Shown: piece after piece, positions 45,589-55,450 of the stretch
Layout: each line of letters begins with the position of its first letter
How positions within the stretch are numbered: the stretch's first letter is position 1
Source of the DNA: Rathayibacter sp. Leaf185
GTDB lineage: Bacteria; Actinomycetota; Actinomycetes; Actinomycetales; Microbacteriaceae
Length of the DNA: 64,000 nt
Direction of reading: 5' to 3'
Assembly (NCBI RefSeq): GCF_001423885.1
Contig: NZ_LMPP01000009.1
Span: 153,633 to 217,632, forward strand
The notes under the pieces: model-generated
Told to the model about the DNA's origin: nothing
Seen by the model: the letters and a program-made list of their open reading frames with translations, nothing else
Database searches by the model: none
Translations under genes and position numbers: made by a program

Positions 45589-47053
45589 CGGCCACCGTGG
45601 GCGTCTCACCCGTCATGTAGCTCCAGAGCTCACTCGCGTACTCGGCCCACGACGAGTTGTCCCGTGCCAGGGCCTCCGCGCGCAGCCGTGCGACCAGCTC
45701 GTCGTCGACCAGCAGCGAGCGCATGCCCGCGGCGATGGCGTGGTCGTCCCGGGAGTCGACACCGACGGCTCCGCCCTGCGAGGCGATCTCGGCCATGCTG
45801 CCGTACGAGGCGGTGAGCACCGGAGTGCCGACCGCGAGGGACTCGGCGACGGGGAGCCCGAAGCCCTCGTTGAGCGAGGGGAACACGGTGAAGCGTGCGA
45901 GTCGGTAGGCGCTCCAGAGCAGCTCGTCGGTGATGGCCGAGAACGAGGACACCTCGCGCTCCTCTGCCTGCAACCGGGCGAGCTGCGCGTCGAAGCCCTC
46001 GCTGTTCCAGGCGTTGCCGCCGATGAAGACGAGGCTGAACTCGAGGCCCTCCCGCCAGAGCAGCTCCGCCGCGTGCAGCACGGCGAGGTGATTCTTGCGC
46101 GGCTCGTGGCTGCCGACGCAGACGACGAGCGGCAGTTCCCGGGTCACGAGCTTCTCCTTCGCCCGTGCGAGCGCCGCGGCATCGACCTCGCCGGCCTCGG
46201 AGGGCAGCAGGATCGGCTCGATGTCGGGACCCCTGCGGCCGACTCCCGCCAGCATCTCGCGCCAGCCGCGGTACTCCACTGCGGCCGCCTCCGAGATCGT
46301 GGCGATCCGGTCCATGTGGCTCACGGCGACGAGGGTCCGCGAGAAGGCGGCGCTCATGCCGATGTGCGCCGTCTCGGCGGTGGTCAGGGGCACGCAGTCG
46401 AAGCCGATGGTCGAGGTCGCGTTCCCGCTGAACTCGGCCATCGCGGCGATCCGCGACGTGCGCTCGTCCTCGGTCGCGAGCTCGGGGAGCACGTAGCGCG
46501 AGCGCCAGGGGACGAGGATGTCGCTCGAGGGGTCGGCCTTGGCGTCCGGCACCGTGCCGTAGAGGGCGTTCCTGCGCAGCGGCGGGTCGAGCTCGCGGAG
46601 CGTGCGGTCGGCGCTGTCCCAGCCCACGAGCACCATCTGGTGCTGCTTGGTCCACTCGGCGATCGACTTGCGGACGACCCGCTGGATCCCGGTGGCGAGC
46701 CCGGTGCGCGCGGTGTGGTGCACATCGACGACCACTGCCGCCGTGACGACGCGGACCCGCGGCATCTGGAGCCGGTTCAGGATGAAGCCGTTCGCGCGCT
46801 CCCGCACCAGTGAGCGCAGCAGAGCCGTCGCACCGTCGAGACGGACCAGGCGCACGGCGTCGACGACGTCGTCGCGGAGGGGAAGAGCGCCCGTGAGCAC
46901 GGAGAGGGTCAGCCAGATCTCGTCCGCGCGCGGGGCGACGAGGACACCGGCGAGCTGGCGTACGAGAGCGTCGACCTCGGCCTCCGGGGCGAGCTCGGGC
47001 GCCAGCGCCTCGAGCAGCACGCTCATGCGGTCGATCGCGACTGACTTACGCAC
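45560..47053 (-). CDS. GT4-family glycosyltransferase with TGIQRV N-terminal domain (1)
   Basis: This 497-residue protein has an N-terminal region of about 200 residues with the motif VVDVHHTARTGLATGIQRVVRKSIAEW. A GT-B catalytic region follows with VVCVGSHEPRKNHLAVLHAAELLW and SLNEGFGLPVAESLAVGTPVLTASYGSMAEIA. It is clearly paralogous to the next gene upstream. The GTG at 47053 overlaps that gene's stop by eight bases. An internal ATG at 47026 is an alternative start. Last gene of a three-gene minus-strand operon. Confidence 0.82.
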   Translation of the reverse strand: MRKSVAIDRMSVLLEALAPELAPEAEVDALVRQLAGVLVAPRADEIWLTLSVLTGALPLRDDVVDAVRLVRLDGATALLRSLVRERANGFILNRLQMPRVRVVTAAVVVDVHHTARTGLATGIQRVVRKSIAEWTKQHQMVLVGWDSADRTLRELDPPLRRNALYGTVPDAKADPSSDILVPWRSRYVLPELATEDERTSRIAAMAEFSGNATSTIGFDCVPLTTAETAHIGMSAAFSRTLVAVSHMDRIATISEAAAVEYRGWREMLAGVGRRGPDIEPILLPSEAGEVDAAALARAKEKLVTRELPLVVCVGSHEPRKNHLAVLHAAELLWREGLEFSLVFIGGNAWNSEGFDAQLARLQAEEREVSSFSAITDELLWSAYRLARFTVFPSLNEGFGLPVAESLAVGTPVLTASYGSMAEIASQGGAVGVDSRDDHAIAAGMRSLLVDDELVARLRAEALARDNSSWAEYASELWSYMTGETPTVAVTGARSTSA

Positions 47054-48563
47054 GGGGCGCTCCCTCGTTCTCGGTGGCGCCCACCAGGACGCCCCACAGT
47101 TCCTCGGCGTAGTCGTCCCACGTCCGCTTCGGACGCGCGAGCGCCTCCTGCCGCAGCCGCTCGATGAGCTCGTCGGACTGGAGCATCTCTTTCATGCCCT
47201 CGTAGATCGCCTCGTCGTCGCCGGGGTCCACCGTGACGCAGCCGCCCGCCTCCGCGATCTCGGCGAGCGAGCCGATGCTCGAGGTCAGCGCCGGCACCCC
47301 CAGCGCGAGTGCCTCCGCGACCGGGAGACCGTAGCCCTCGTGGGTGGACGGGAAGGCGAGGAACCGCGCGTTCTCGTACGACGCGACGAGCTTCTCGTCG
47401 CTCGCGCCGCGCCAGAGCTCGACGGAGCGGCCCGCCTGCTGCGCCTCGCGGATCCGCGCGTCGAAGACGCGCGTCGACCAGTCGTTGCCGTTGCCGATGA
47501 AGCGGAGGGTGAAGACGAGCCCCTCCCGCCAGAGCCGCTCGGCGGCGTGCAGGACGGCGAGGTGGTTCTTGCGCGGCTCCGTGCTGCCCACCGACAGGAC
47601 GAGGGGACCGACGGTGGAGGGTGCGAGGGAGGCGTCGACGAGGTTGGGCCGGTCGACCGGGAGCGCCACGGTGTCCACCTGCGGGCCGGTGAGACCCTGC
47701 GCGGGCAGCGCGTCGACGAATCCGCGGAACTCGTCCGAGGCCGATTCGCTGATCCCCGCCACATGGCTCGAGTGCTTGACGATCGAGAGGTAGTTGACGA
47801 AGCGCGCCGTCTCGATGCCGGGCACGGTATCGGCGCTCACGACCGGGATGGCGTCGTAGCCGATGAGCCCGACGCGGTTGCCGGAGTAGGCCGCGAGCGA
47901 CGCGTAGGGCGCGCACAGGTTCAGGCCAGGGACCTCGGGGATGAGGACCGTCGACCGGAACGGCACGACGAAGCGGACCTCCTCCGGGTCTCCGTCGCGC
48001 CAGGGCTCCGACCGGATGTTCTCGTAGTCGATCACACGCGAGAGCTCGATGTCACTGAGACGGCGCATGGCCATCGACCCGTTGACCCAGGCGATCGGTG
48101 TGACCTCGTGGGTGCCGTGCCAGCGGCGCATCGTGTTGCGGACGACCCGCTGGATCCCGGTCTGGTGCGCATGGCGTGCACAGAAGTCGACGTCGGCGAT
48201 CACCGAGTCGGTGACGATCTCGAGGCGCGACCCGAGGTCGGCGTAGCCGGTCGAGGCGCGCGCACCGGCGGACAGGAAGACGCGGATCGCCTCGTTCGGC
48301 TCGCAGAACTCGAGCGATCGGCGGAACCAGAGGAAGAAGTGCTCGACCGGGAACACCGCGAGGAAGGAGGTGAGGGCGAGCCAGGTCAGGTCGTCGGAGG
48401 CTCGCTCCTTCGTGCGGCGCGCGATCGCATCGAGGAGGGGCCCGGGACCTCGACCCGCGAGGGCGTCGATCTCGTCCGGCTCGAGCAGGAAGGGGGCCAG
48501 CTGCTCGAGTCGCTGCGTCAGGAGAGCGCGGCGGAGGGGGGCGTCGAGGTCCTCGGCGCTCAT
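47046..48563 (-). CDS. GT4-family glycosyltransferase with TGIQRV N-terminal domain (2)
   Basis: This 505-residue paralogue of the preceding protein has a long N-terminal domain with IADVDFCARHAHQTGIQRVVRNTMRRW at about 150-176. The GT-B part contains LVLSVGSTEPRKNHLAVLHAAERLW and STHEGYGLPVAEALALGVPALTSSIGSLAEIAEAGG. The ATG at 48563 overlaps the stop of the small upstream gene (ATGA). The two paralogues may add successive sugars to one chain. Donor unknown. Confidence 0.82.
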   Translation of the reverse strand: MSAEDLDAPLRRALLTQRLEQLAPFLLEPDEIDALAGRGPGPLLDAIARRTKERASDDLTWLALTSFLAVFPVEHFFLWFRRSLEFCEPNEAIRVFLSAGARASTGYADLGSRLEIVTDSVIADVDFCARHAHQTGIQRVVRNTMRRWHGTHEVTPIAWVNGSMAMRRLSDIELSRVIDYENIRSEPWRDGDPEEVRFVVPFRSTVLIPEVPGLNLCAPYASLAAYSGNRVGLIGYDAIPVVSADTVPGIETARFVNYLSIVKHSSHVAGISESASDEFRGFVDALPAQGLTGPQVDTVALPVDRPNLVDASLAPSTVGPLVLSVGSTEPRKNHLAVLHAAERLWREGLVFTLRFIGNGNDWSTRVFDARIREAQQAGRSVELWRGASDEKLVASYENARFLAFPSTHEGYGLPVAEALALGVPALTSSIGSLAEIAEAGGCVTVDPGDDEAIYEGMKEMLQSDELIERLRQEALARPKRTWDDYAEELWGVLVGATENEGAPRA

Positions 48564-48916
48564 CCGCGGCGCCCGAGCCGGCGTGCGGCGTACCGGGCCG
48601 TGTGCCCGACCGCACCGCGCACTCCGAGCTGCGCCGCGCGGAGCTGGAAGAGCCGGACGGCGCGCAGGGGCTTGGTCACGCGCCACGAGAGCGTCTGCTC
48701 GAACGGGGCCGACGCGACCACTCCGCCGACGTGCATGTGCTTGAGCCACGCGTCGAGAGGATCGTTGAGCAGGGCGTCGCGCTCGGCCCGCAGCTCCTCG
48801 ATCGTCTCGGCCCGGGGGGTGCGCTCGGCGGCGGTCGTCTCGACGACTCCCGCGGATCCGGCATCTGGCTTCTCGTCGCCCGCTCGAAGGCGCGGGTCTC
48901 CGCTCACGTCTGTCAC
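48560..48916 (-). CDS. Small protein with a helical SWRVTKPLR segment, first gene of the GT operon
   Basis: This 118-residue protein has a disordered N-terminus, a short coiled-coil-like stretch (TIEELRAERDALLNDPLDAWL) and the segment SAPFEQTLSWRVTKPLRAVRLFQLR, a pattern I have seen as a short module inside larger glycosyltransferases. No catalytic motif is visible. The GTG at 48916 sits six bases after a TAGGAT -10, so the mRNA is probably leaderless. Its stop overlaps the next ATG. It may be a membrane-targeting or partner subunit; function unknown. Confidence 0.65.
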   Translation of the reverse strand: MTDVSGDPRLRAGDEKPDAGSAGVVETTAAERTPRAETIEELRAERDALLNDPLDAWLKHMHVGGVVASAPFEQTLSWRVTKPLRAVRLFQLRAAQLGVRGAVGHTARYAARRLGRRG

Positions 48917-48922
48917 CCGGTC

Positions 48923-48928
48923 ATCCTA
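48923..48928 (-). promoter_or_regulatory. -10 hexamer TAGGAT of the GT operon (leaderless)
   Basis: TAGGAT on the minus strand ends 6 bases before the GTG at 48916, within the 54-base gap after the gtrA gene. Confidence 0.5.
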
Positions 48929-48970
48929 ATCGGCAGGCGCGATCCGCTCGGGATCGACCACCGCTCGGCG

Positions 48971-49555
48971 TCAGCTCGGGCGTCGGATCGGAGCCGTGTC
49001 GTTGACCGCCGCTTCGTCGTCCTCGAAGAGCGCCGCCGCGGCGACCTCGGCCTCGCGCGAGTCGACGACTCCACCGGAGCGGTGGTGGCCGAAGACCCAG
49101 TAGCGGTAGAGCACGAAGCGGAAGCCGGTCGCGAGGGCGAGTCCGATGACGTTGGCCGAGATGTTGTCGGCTACGAGATTGTCGAAGCCGAGCACGTAGT
49201 GCGAGACGTAGAGCGGGAGCAGGTTCACGGCCATGCCTGCCACGGCGACGGTGCTGAACTCGGCGAGCTCGCGCACGTAGTTCGCTCGCCGGTGCTCGCG
49301 GAAGGTCCAGTAGCGGTTGCCGATCCAGGTCACCACCGTCGCCGCGGCGACGGCCACGACCTTGGCGCCGATCGGACCCGAGAGCAGGTGCTCCCCGCTG
49401 AGCCGGAGCAGGTTGAAGACCGTGACGTCCACGACGAGCCCGAGAACGCCCACCACGCCGAACTTGAGCGCGTAGGACAGCAGACCCCGGTAGACCGCGA
49501 CGAGGCGCGACAGCAGGCCCGGCCGAGCCGCGGCTGGTTCTTCAGCTCTGCTCAC
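48971..49555 (-). CDS. GtrA-family membrane protein (lipid-linked sugar flippase-like) 1
   Basis: This 194-residue protein has four membrane helices in a GtrA domain (LLSYALKFGVVGVLGLVVDVTVFNLLR, then VVTWIGNRYWTFREHRR and FRFVLYRYWVF). GtrA proteins are thought to move polyprenyl-phosphate sugars across the membrane. The GTG at 49555 starts one base after the GT2 stop; the frame is open further upstream inside the GT2 gene. It differs clearly from the two closely related GtrA proteins at 54844 and 61809. Third gene of a uxs-GT2-gtrA operon. Confidence 0.86.
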   Translation of the reverse strand: MSRAEEPAAARPGLLSRLVAVYRGLLSYALKFGVVGVLGLVVDVTVFNLLRLSGEHLLSGPIGAKVVAVAAATVVTWIGNRYWTFREHRRANYVRELAEFSTVAVAGMAVNLLPLYVSHYVLGFDNLVADNISANVIGLALATGFRFVLYRYWVFGHHRSGGVVDSREAEVAAAALFEDDEAAVNDTAPIRRPS

Positions 49556-49556
49556 C

Positions 49557-50282
49557 TCAGGACGCGGTGCTCTGCGGAGGACGGGTGCGGGAGCCCTCGC
49601 GGACGCGGATCTTCGCGAGGATCCAGAGGGCCTCGAAGCCGTCCTTGACGGTGATCTTCTTGCCCTCCTCACGGGTGCGGGCCTTGTAGCTGATCCCCAC
49701 CTCGTAGGGGCGGTAGCCGCGGGCGAGGAGTTTCGCCGTGACCTCCGCCTCCATCCCGAAGCCCTTCTCCTTGATCTCCAGCGAGCGGTAGAGGCTCAGC
49801 GGCATCAGCTTGAAGCAGGTCTCGACGTCCGAGATGTAGGCGTTGAAGAGGATGTTCGTGACGAGGTTCACGCCCTTGTTGCCGATGACGTACCAGTACG
49901 AGAACGAGGTGTGCGAGCCGAAGGTCCGGCTGCCGTAGACGAGCTGCGCGTCGCCGTCGAGGACGGGCTGGAGCAGCGAGGGGATCTCGCTCGGCCGGTA
50001 CTCCTCATCGGCGTCGCAGATGATGACGTAGTCGCCGGTGGCCTCCTGCACGGCGCGGCTGATCGCGGCGCCCTTGCCCTGGTTGACGCTCTGGTGGAAG
50101 ACGCGGATGCGGGGGTCCTCTAGCGCGTCGAGGATCTGCTTCGTGCGGTCGCGGCTGCCGTCGTTCACGATGACGAACTCGATCTCGACGCCCTCCTGGA
50201 ATCGGACCGCGAGCACGCGGTCGACGGCCTTCTGGAGGGTCGCCTGCTCGTTGTAGACGGGCATGAGGATGGACAGCTTCAC
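49557..50282 (-). CDS. Polyprenyl-phosphate glycosyltransferase-like GT2
   Basis: This 241-residue GT2 has VKLSILMPVYNE at the start, VIVNDGSRD, the acidic motif CDADEEYRPSEIP (DXD region) and a C-terminal KARTREEGKKITVKDGFEALW segment as in DPM1-like enzymes. It lacks added membrane helices. Such enzymes move a sugar from a nucleotide donor to undecaprenyl phosphate. Lying 17 bases after the UDP-glucuronate-decarboxylase-like gene and one base before gtrA, it probably makes the lipid-linked sugar that GtrA flips. Start GTG 50282. Confidence 0.85.
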   Translation of the reverse strand: MKLSILMPVYNEQATLQKAVDRVLAVRFQEGVEIEFVIVNDGSRDRTKQILDALEDPRIRVFHQSVNQGKGAAISRAVQEATGDYVIICDADEEYRPSEIPSLLQPVLDGDAQLVYGSRTFGSHTSFSYWYVIGNKGVNLVTNILFNAYISDVETCFKLMPLSLYRSLEIKEKGFGMEAEVTAKLLARGYRPYEVGISYKARTREEGKKITVKDGFEALWILAKIRVREGSRTRPPQSTAS

Positions 50283-50299
50283 GGGTCGCGGTTCTCTCT

Positions 50300-51271
<972 letters not shown>

Positions 51272-51313
51272 CTCTCAGCGTCCAGGCCGCGGGCTCGGAG
51301 GACAGCGAGTGAG

Positions 51314-51319
51314 ATTATC
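51314..51319 (-). promoter_or_regulatory. -10 GATAAT of the uxs-GT2-gtrA operon
   Basis: GATAAT on the minus strand is close to the TATAAT consensus and is placed about 42 bases before the ATG at 51271. The -35 is poor. Confidence 0.45.
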
Positions 51320-51420
51320 ACCTCCGCTCCGCTCGAGGAGGCCGCGCACCACCGACTGCAGCCGTCCTGGGCTATCGTCGAGCGGGCGTCCGGCCGACGC
51401 TGCGCCTGTGACGGAGGACT

Positions 51421-52899
51421 GTGAACGCTCGCTCACCCGACGGATCCGCCCCCGGACGACGGCGACCCTCGGTCGACGGCATCGTCTTCTGGTCTCTCGC
51501 CGCCGCCGGGCTCGTTCTCAGAATCCTCTTCATCCTCAGCCCCGGGCACGTGTTCGACACCGATCACGCCGTCGTCTTCCTCATGTCCAAGCACGTCGCC
51601 GAGGGCGAGCTGCCGGCGTTCTTCTGGGGCCAGTCCTACGGCGGCACCCTGCTGCCCATCACTGCGGGGATCGTGATGACGGTGCTCGGTGCGCATGTCG
51701 AAGTGCTCGCGGTGGTCTCCGTGCTGTGGTTCCTCGGCGCCGCGGTCCTGCTGCGCACCATCGTGGCGCGAGCAGCAGGCCGCACGGCCGGCACCACGGC
51801 GGGGCTGCTCTTCTGGTTCCCCGGACTGGTCATCCTGATGATCAGCACCAGGGATCCCGGCTTCTACGGGCCGAGCCTCGTGCTCGGCCTCGGCGTCATC
51901 GCCGTCGCGACGGCTCCGCTCACGAGGCCCTACCTGATGTGGATCGGAGCGGGCCTTCTCGGAGGGCTGGCACTGTGGACCTCGCCGATGAGCCTCGCGG
52001 TCGCCGCACCGGCCGCCGTCTGGCTGGCCCTCCGGGACATCCGCCGACCTCTCCACCTGCTCGTCGGGGTCGTCGCGGCGCTCGCGGCCGCGAGCCCGTG
52101 GATCATCGAGGCCCTGCACTCCGAGGGCGCCACCGAGTCCCTCGGTGGCGGGACGTGGTCGCCGACGGCCCAGAGCTTCGTCTCGCTCTTCGACTCGATG
52201 CTCCCCGCCGCCTTCGGGGACGCGACCGACCGCACGTTCGCAGCGGTTGTCGGAGGGACGGCGGCGATCCTGATCGTCGTGCTCCTGATCGTCGGTCTCG
52301 CGGTCCGCCGGGCCGGACTCGTCCTCCTCGCCGTCGGGGCGGTCCTCGTGGTGGTCGTGCTCGTCTACGGTGCGGGCCTGGACCTCGCCCCGGACTCCGT
52401 CCGCTACTCCGCGTTCCTCGCTCCGGCCCTCGCGGCGTCCCTCGCCTGGCTGGTCTCCCGATGGCGTCCCCTCGCCGTCGCGGCAGTGATCGGCGCTGTG
52501 GCCGTGACCTCGTGGGCGGTAGGGGACAAGTCCGCCCACTTCACCGTCGACACGTCAGCGCGCTTCGATCCGGCGTTCGCCCCCGTGGTCTCGCTGCTGG
52601 AGGCTCGGGGAGACGAGCACGTGTACGGCAACTACTGGCTGAGCGCGACGCTGACCGCCTCCACCGATGAGGACATCACCGTCGCCGCCCTGACGATCAG
52701 GCGCTACCCGCCGTACGAGGAGCTGGCGGCCTCCGACGGCCCCCCGGTCCTCGTGGTCGACACCGGCGCGTTCAACGACGTCGAGCTGCAGACCTCGACC
52801 GCCCTCCCTCCGCGGGAGCGGGTCGAGCTGGGGCGGTACACCGTCTACTTCTTCACGACCGGGTTCGACGTCTATGCGGAGCCGTGGGGCCTGTACTGA
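51421..52899 (+). CDS. GT-C-fold membrane glycosyltransferase-like protein
   Basis: This 492-residue polytopic protein begins with a helix at about 22-40, followed by an extracytoplasmic loop with FDTDHAVVFLMSKHVAEGELPAFFWGQSYGG. The early Asp pair in that loop is the expected catalytic site of GT-C enzymes that use polyprenyl-phosphate sugars. About ten more helices and a soluble C-terminal domain follow. It is divergent from the uxs-GT2-gtrA operon and is the obvious candidate to use its product. Start GTG 51421. Confidence 0.75.
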   Translation: MNARSPDGSAPGRRRPSVDGIVFWSLAAAGLVLRILFILSPGHVFDTDHAVVFLMSKHVAEGELPAFFWGQSYGGTLLPITAGIVMTVLGAHVEVLAVVSVLWFLGAAVLLRTIVARAAGRTAGTTAGLLFWFPGLVILMISTRDPGFYGPSLVLGLGVIAVATAPLTRPYLMWIGAGLLGGLALWTSPMSLAVAAPAAVWLALRDIRRPLHLLVGVVAALAAASPWIIEALHSEGATESLGGGTWSPTAQSFVSLFDSMLPAAFGDATDRTFAAVVGGTAAILIVVLLIVGLAVRRAGLVLLAVGAVLVVVVLVYGAGLDLAPDSVRYSAFLAPALAASLAWLVSRWRPLAVAAVIGAVAVTSWAVGDKSAHFTVDTSARFDPAFAPVVSLLEARGDEHVYGNYWLSATLTASTDEDITVAALTIRRYPPYEELAASDGPPVLVVDTGAFNDVELQTSTALPPRERVELGRYTVYFFTTGFDVYAEPWGLY

Positions 52900-52917
52900 T
52901 CAGCCCGGCCCGCCTCG

Positions 52918-54654
52918 TCACTCCATCCCGTGCAGGGCGAGCTTCTCCTCCGCGCTGCGGTCGACGGCGTCCGTGAGGATCTGCTCGCCGGGAGTCCCCT
53001 CGTAGTCGTAGATGTCGAAGTCGCCGCAGGCGGTCACCGACGCCGGCGTGCCCAGGACCTCGACCGACTTCTCCGTCACCAGGCCCCAGGGGTCGACGAC
53101 GACGTACGAGTAGTCCTTGTCGAGGTAGGTCGAGAGGTTGATCATCCAGTCCATGACGGTGAGGTCGCCCTCGACCTGCAGGACATCGCCGCGCTCGTCC
53201 GCGTAGAGCTCCCACTGCCGGGTGATCCAGAAGGATCCGACGCCGGAGTCCTCCCTGTCGCCGATCGCGGATTCGAAGCAGTCCGCGCCCGAGTAGTCGG
53301 CTCCGGTCGCCATCCGCACGACGGGCGGGGTTGACACGGCACCGGCCGCGACGATGAGGACGGCGACGGCCGAGGACGCGCCGATCATGAACCGCGCGAG
53401 GCTGCGCCGGTACTCGGCGTAGGGCACGACGAGCATCGAGAGCCTGAGGACGTGGATCACCACGGGGATCATCGCGAGCAGCGGGAACACGAAGATCGGC
53501 AGCAGGTAGCGGGTCGTCTGCGAGCCCGTCACGAAGAAGCCGAGCACCATCGTGAGGAACGACAGCGTCGAGAAGCCCGTCAGGAACAGCTCCCCTCCGG
53601 AGACGGTCCGGCGCAGCGCCGGCCTGGTCTGCGCGAACAGCGCGTAGAGGAAGAAGCCGGTCGTCACCACGACCGCCCCGCCCCAGAGGAGGAGCTTGAA
53701 CATGCCGACCGAGGTCGACGAGAGCTCCGTGAGCGTGGTCCCGAGGAGCGTGATGCTCGAGGGGATCTTCTCGATGTCCATGTACTTGTCGAGCGCGATG
53801 GCGAGGTGCTGCTCGACGAACCTCCGGCCCCAGAGGCCGACGAGCGCCGAGACGACGTTGACCGCGAGGAGCAGCGCGACCCCCCGTGTCGTCAGGTGGC
53901 GGGCGAACCACATGACGATCAGGGTGAGGGCGAGGGGGGCCGTGACCTGGAGCAGGTACAGAGGATCGCAGAGCGTGACGGCCGCCGTCACGGCCGCGGT
54001 CACGACCGCGTAGACGATCGTCCGGACGCTCCCCCAGCGGGCTCGGCGGAAGGCCCGCGTCAGCCACAGCGTGAGGGCGAGGACGGCGAGTCCGATGATG
54101 ACGACGCCCTGGTAGTAGGTGTTGAAGAGGTAGAGCGAGGCGACGGACGAGCCGTTGATGTTGGGCTGCGGCTCGAGGAGGCAGATCACGACGAACAGGA
54201 CGATCGCTCCGAGCGAGACCGAGATCTCGATGAACCGGTGCCGGGTGCGCTGCAGGGCGACGCGCGCGATGACGCGGGCGAACGCGTAGAAGAGCAGGAG
54301 GTTCACGACGGCGTTCACGAGGATCACGGCCCGCGGGTCGCTGATGAACAGCGCGATCGCCGAGTAGATCACGAGCTCGGGGAAGAAGAAGAGCTGCGAC
54401 GAGAAGACCCAGTCGAACGGCTCGCCCGCGACGAGGGACTCGTGCAGCAGCGGCAGGACCAGCGAGTCGCCGCTGTAGAGCAGGATCGCACTCCACTCGG
54501 ACTGCGCCATCCGGGCCAGCACGACGAGCGCCAGGGCGGAGACGACGAGCAGCGGGGCGAGCTCGAGCAGGAGGCGCTGCCAGAACGGCGCACGAAGCGC
54601 CGTGAAGGGCGCGCCGGGTGCAGTGAGCGGCGCACGGGGCGTAGGTCGGGTCAT
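52918..54654 (-). CDS. Large polytopic membrane protein, GT-C-like family A, copy 1
   Basis: This 578-residue protein has about ten or eleven hydrophobic segments and an extracytoplasmic C-terminal domain of about 130 residues. The first loop has SGDSLVLPLLHESLVAGEPFDWVFSSQLFFFPEL with acidic residues placed as in GT-C enzymes. The C-terminal domain has GVGSFWITRQWELYADE and SVTACGDFDIYDYEG. The protein at 59162-60847 is a clear paralogue. No named family is recognised. ATG 54654 is used; a GTG at 54672 is an alternative start. Confidence 0.7.
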   Translation of the reverse strand: MTRPTPRAPLTAPGAPFTALRAPFWQRLLLELAPLLVVSALALVVLARMAQSEWSAILLYSGDSLVLPLLHESLVAGEPFDWVFSSQLFFFPELVIYSAIALFISDPRAVILVNAVVNLLLFYAFARVIARVALQRTRHRFIEISVSLGAIVLFVVICLLEPQPNINGSSVASLYLFNTYYQGVVIIGLAVLALTLWLTRAFRRARWGSVRTIVYAVVTAAVTAAVTLCDPLYLLQVTAPLALTLIVMWFARHLTTRGVALLLAVNVVSALVGLWGRRFVEQHLAIALDKYMDIEKIPSSITLLGTTLTELSSTSVGMFKLLLWGGAVVVTTGFFLYALFAQTRPALRRTVSGGELFLTGFSTLSFLTMVLGFFVTGSQTTRYLLPIFVFPLLAMIPVVIHVLRLSMLVVPYAEYRRSLARFMIGASSAVAVLIVAAGAVSTPPVVRMATGADYSGADCFESAIGDREDSGVGSFWITRQWELYADERGDVLQVEGDLTVMDWMINLSTYLDKDYSYVVVDPWGLVTEKSVEVLGTPASVTACGDFDIYDYEGTPGEQILTDAVDRSAEEKLALHGME

Positions 54655-54843
54655 CGGAGGCAATCGTGGCACACTGTGCGGACGGTTCCGCTCTCTCCGG
54701 CGTCGTGAGTCGCACGCTGAACGGCGCGTCTCCGCCCGGGTGTCCGGTCCGTCCGTGTTCGCGATCCACCGCGACGGGCCGCCCGCGATCCGAGGGGATC
54801 GACGAGGCCGCCGACCGCACCCACACCGAGAGACCTACGACGC

Positions 54844-55410
54844 GTGACGAAGCTCTTCGAGAAGCAGCAGGTGAGATTCCTCGTCGCAGGATCGCTCAAC
54901 ACGGCGATCGACTTCGTGCTCCTCAACATCATGACGCTCGCCCTCGGCGCCCCGGTGCTGCTCGCCAACTCGGTCTCCGTGGTCTTCGGCATCTGCCTGT
55001 CGTACGTCCTCAACCACTTCTTCGTGTTCCGCTACCCCGACCGCGTGACCGTGAAGAGGTTCCTCGAGTTCTTCGCCATCACGGGCTTCTCGTCGCTCGT
55101 CATCCAGAACGTCATCATCTGGCTCTTCGAGATGCTGTTCGGCACGAGCTTCGGCCGGTCGCTGCTGTTCCTCGGATCCGACGCCGACAACAACATCCTG
55201 GCGATCAACTTCGCGAAGGCGGTCGCCGTGCTGGTGGGCCTCGTGTGGAACTTCGCCTTCTACCGCCTCGTCGTCTTCAGCTCCCGGCGCGCCGCTCCCT
55301 CGAAGGAGGCCGAGGCCGACGGCCGCTCCGGAGCCGAGGGCAGCCGCCTCGGCGGTGGGCGTGCACCCTCCGAGGGCTCGGCGGACGGCGGAGGCGAGAC
55401 ACTAGGCTGA
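54844..55410 (+). CDS. GtrA-family membrane protein 2
   Basis: This 188-residue protein has four membrane helices (QVRFLVAGSLNTAIDFVLLNIMTLALG, ... SYVLNHFFVFRYPDR, ... VGLVWNFAFYRLVVF), then a disordered Gly/Ser-rich tail of about 40 residues. It is closely similar to the GtrA at 61809, including the FGTSFGRSLLFL loop, so the two arose by duplication. Start GTG 54844, 189 bases from the divergent family A gene. It probably flips a polyprenyl-phosphate sugar for the next gene product. Confidence 0.86.
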   Translation: MTKLFEKQQVRFLVAGSLNTAIDFVLLNIMTLALGAPVLLANSVSVVFGICLSYVLNHFFVFRYPDRVTVKRFLEFFAITGFSSLVIQNVIIWLFEMLFGTSFGRSLLFLGSDADNNILAINFAKAVAVLVGLVWNFAFYRLVVFSSRRAAPSKEAEADGRSGAEGSRLGGGRAPSEGSADGGGETLG

Positions 55411-55450
55411 TCGCCGCACTGCGGACAGCCCCGCCCGGACGAGAGATCCC

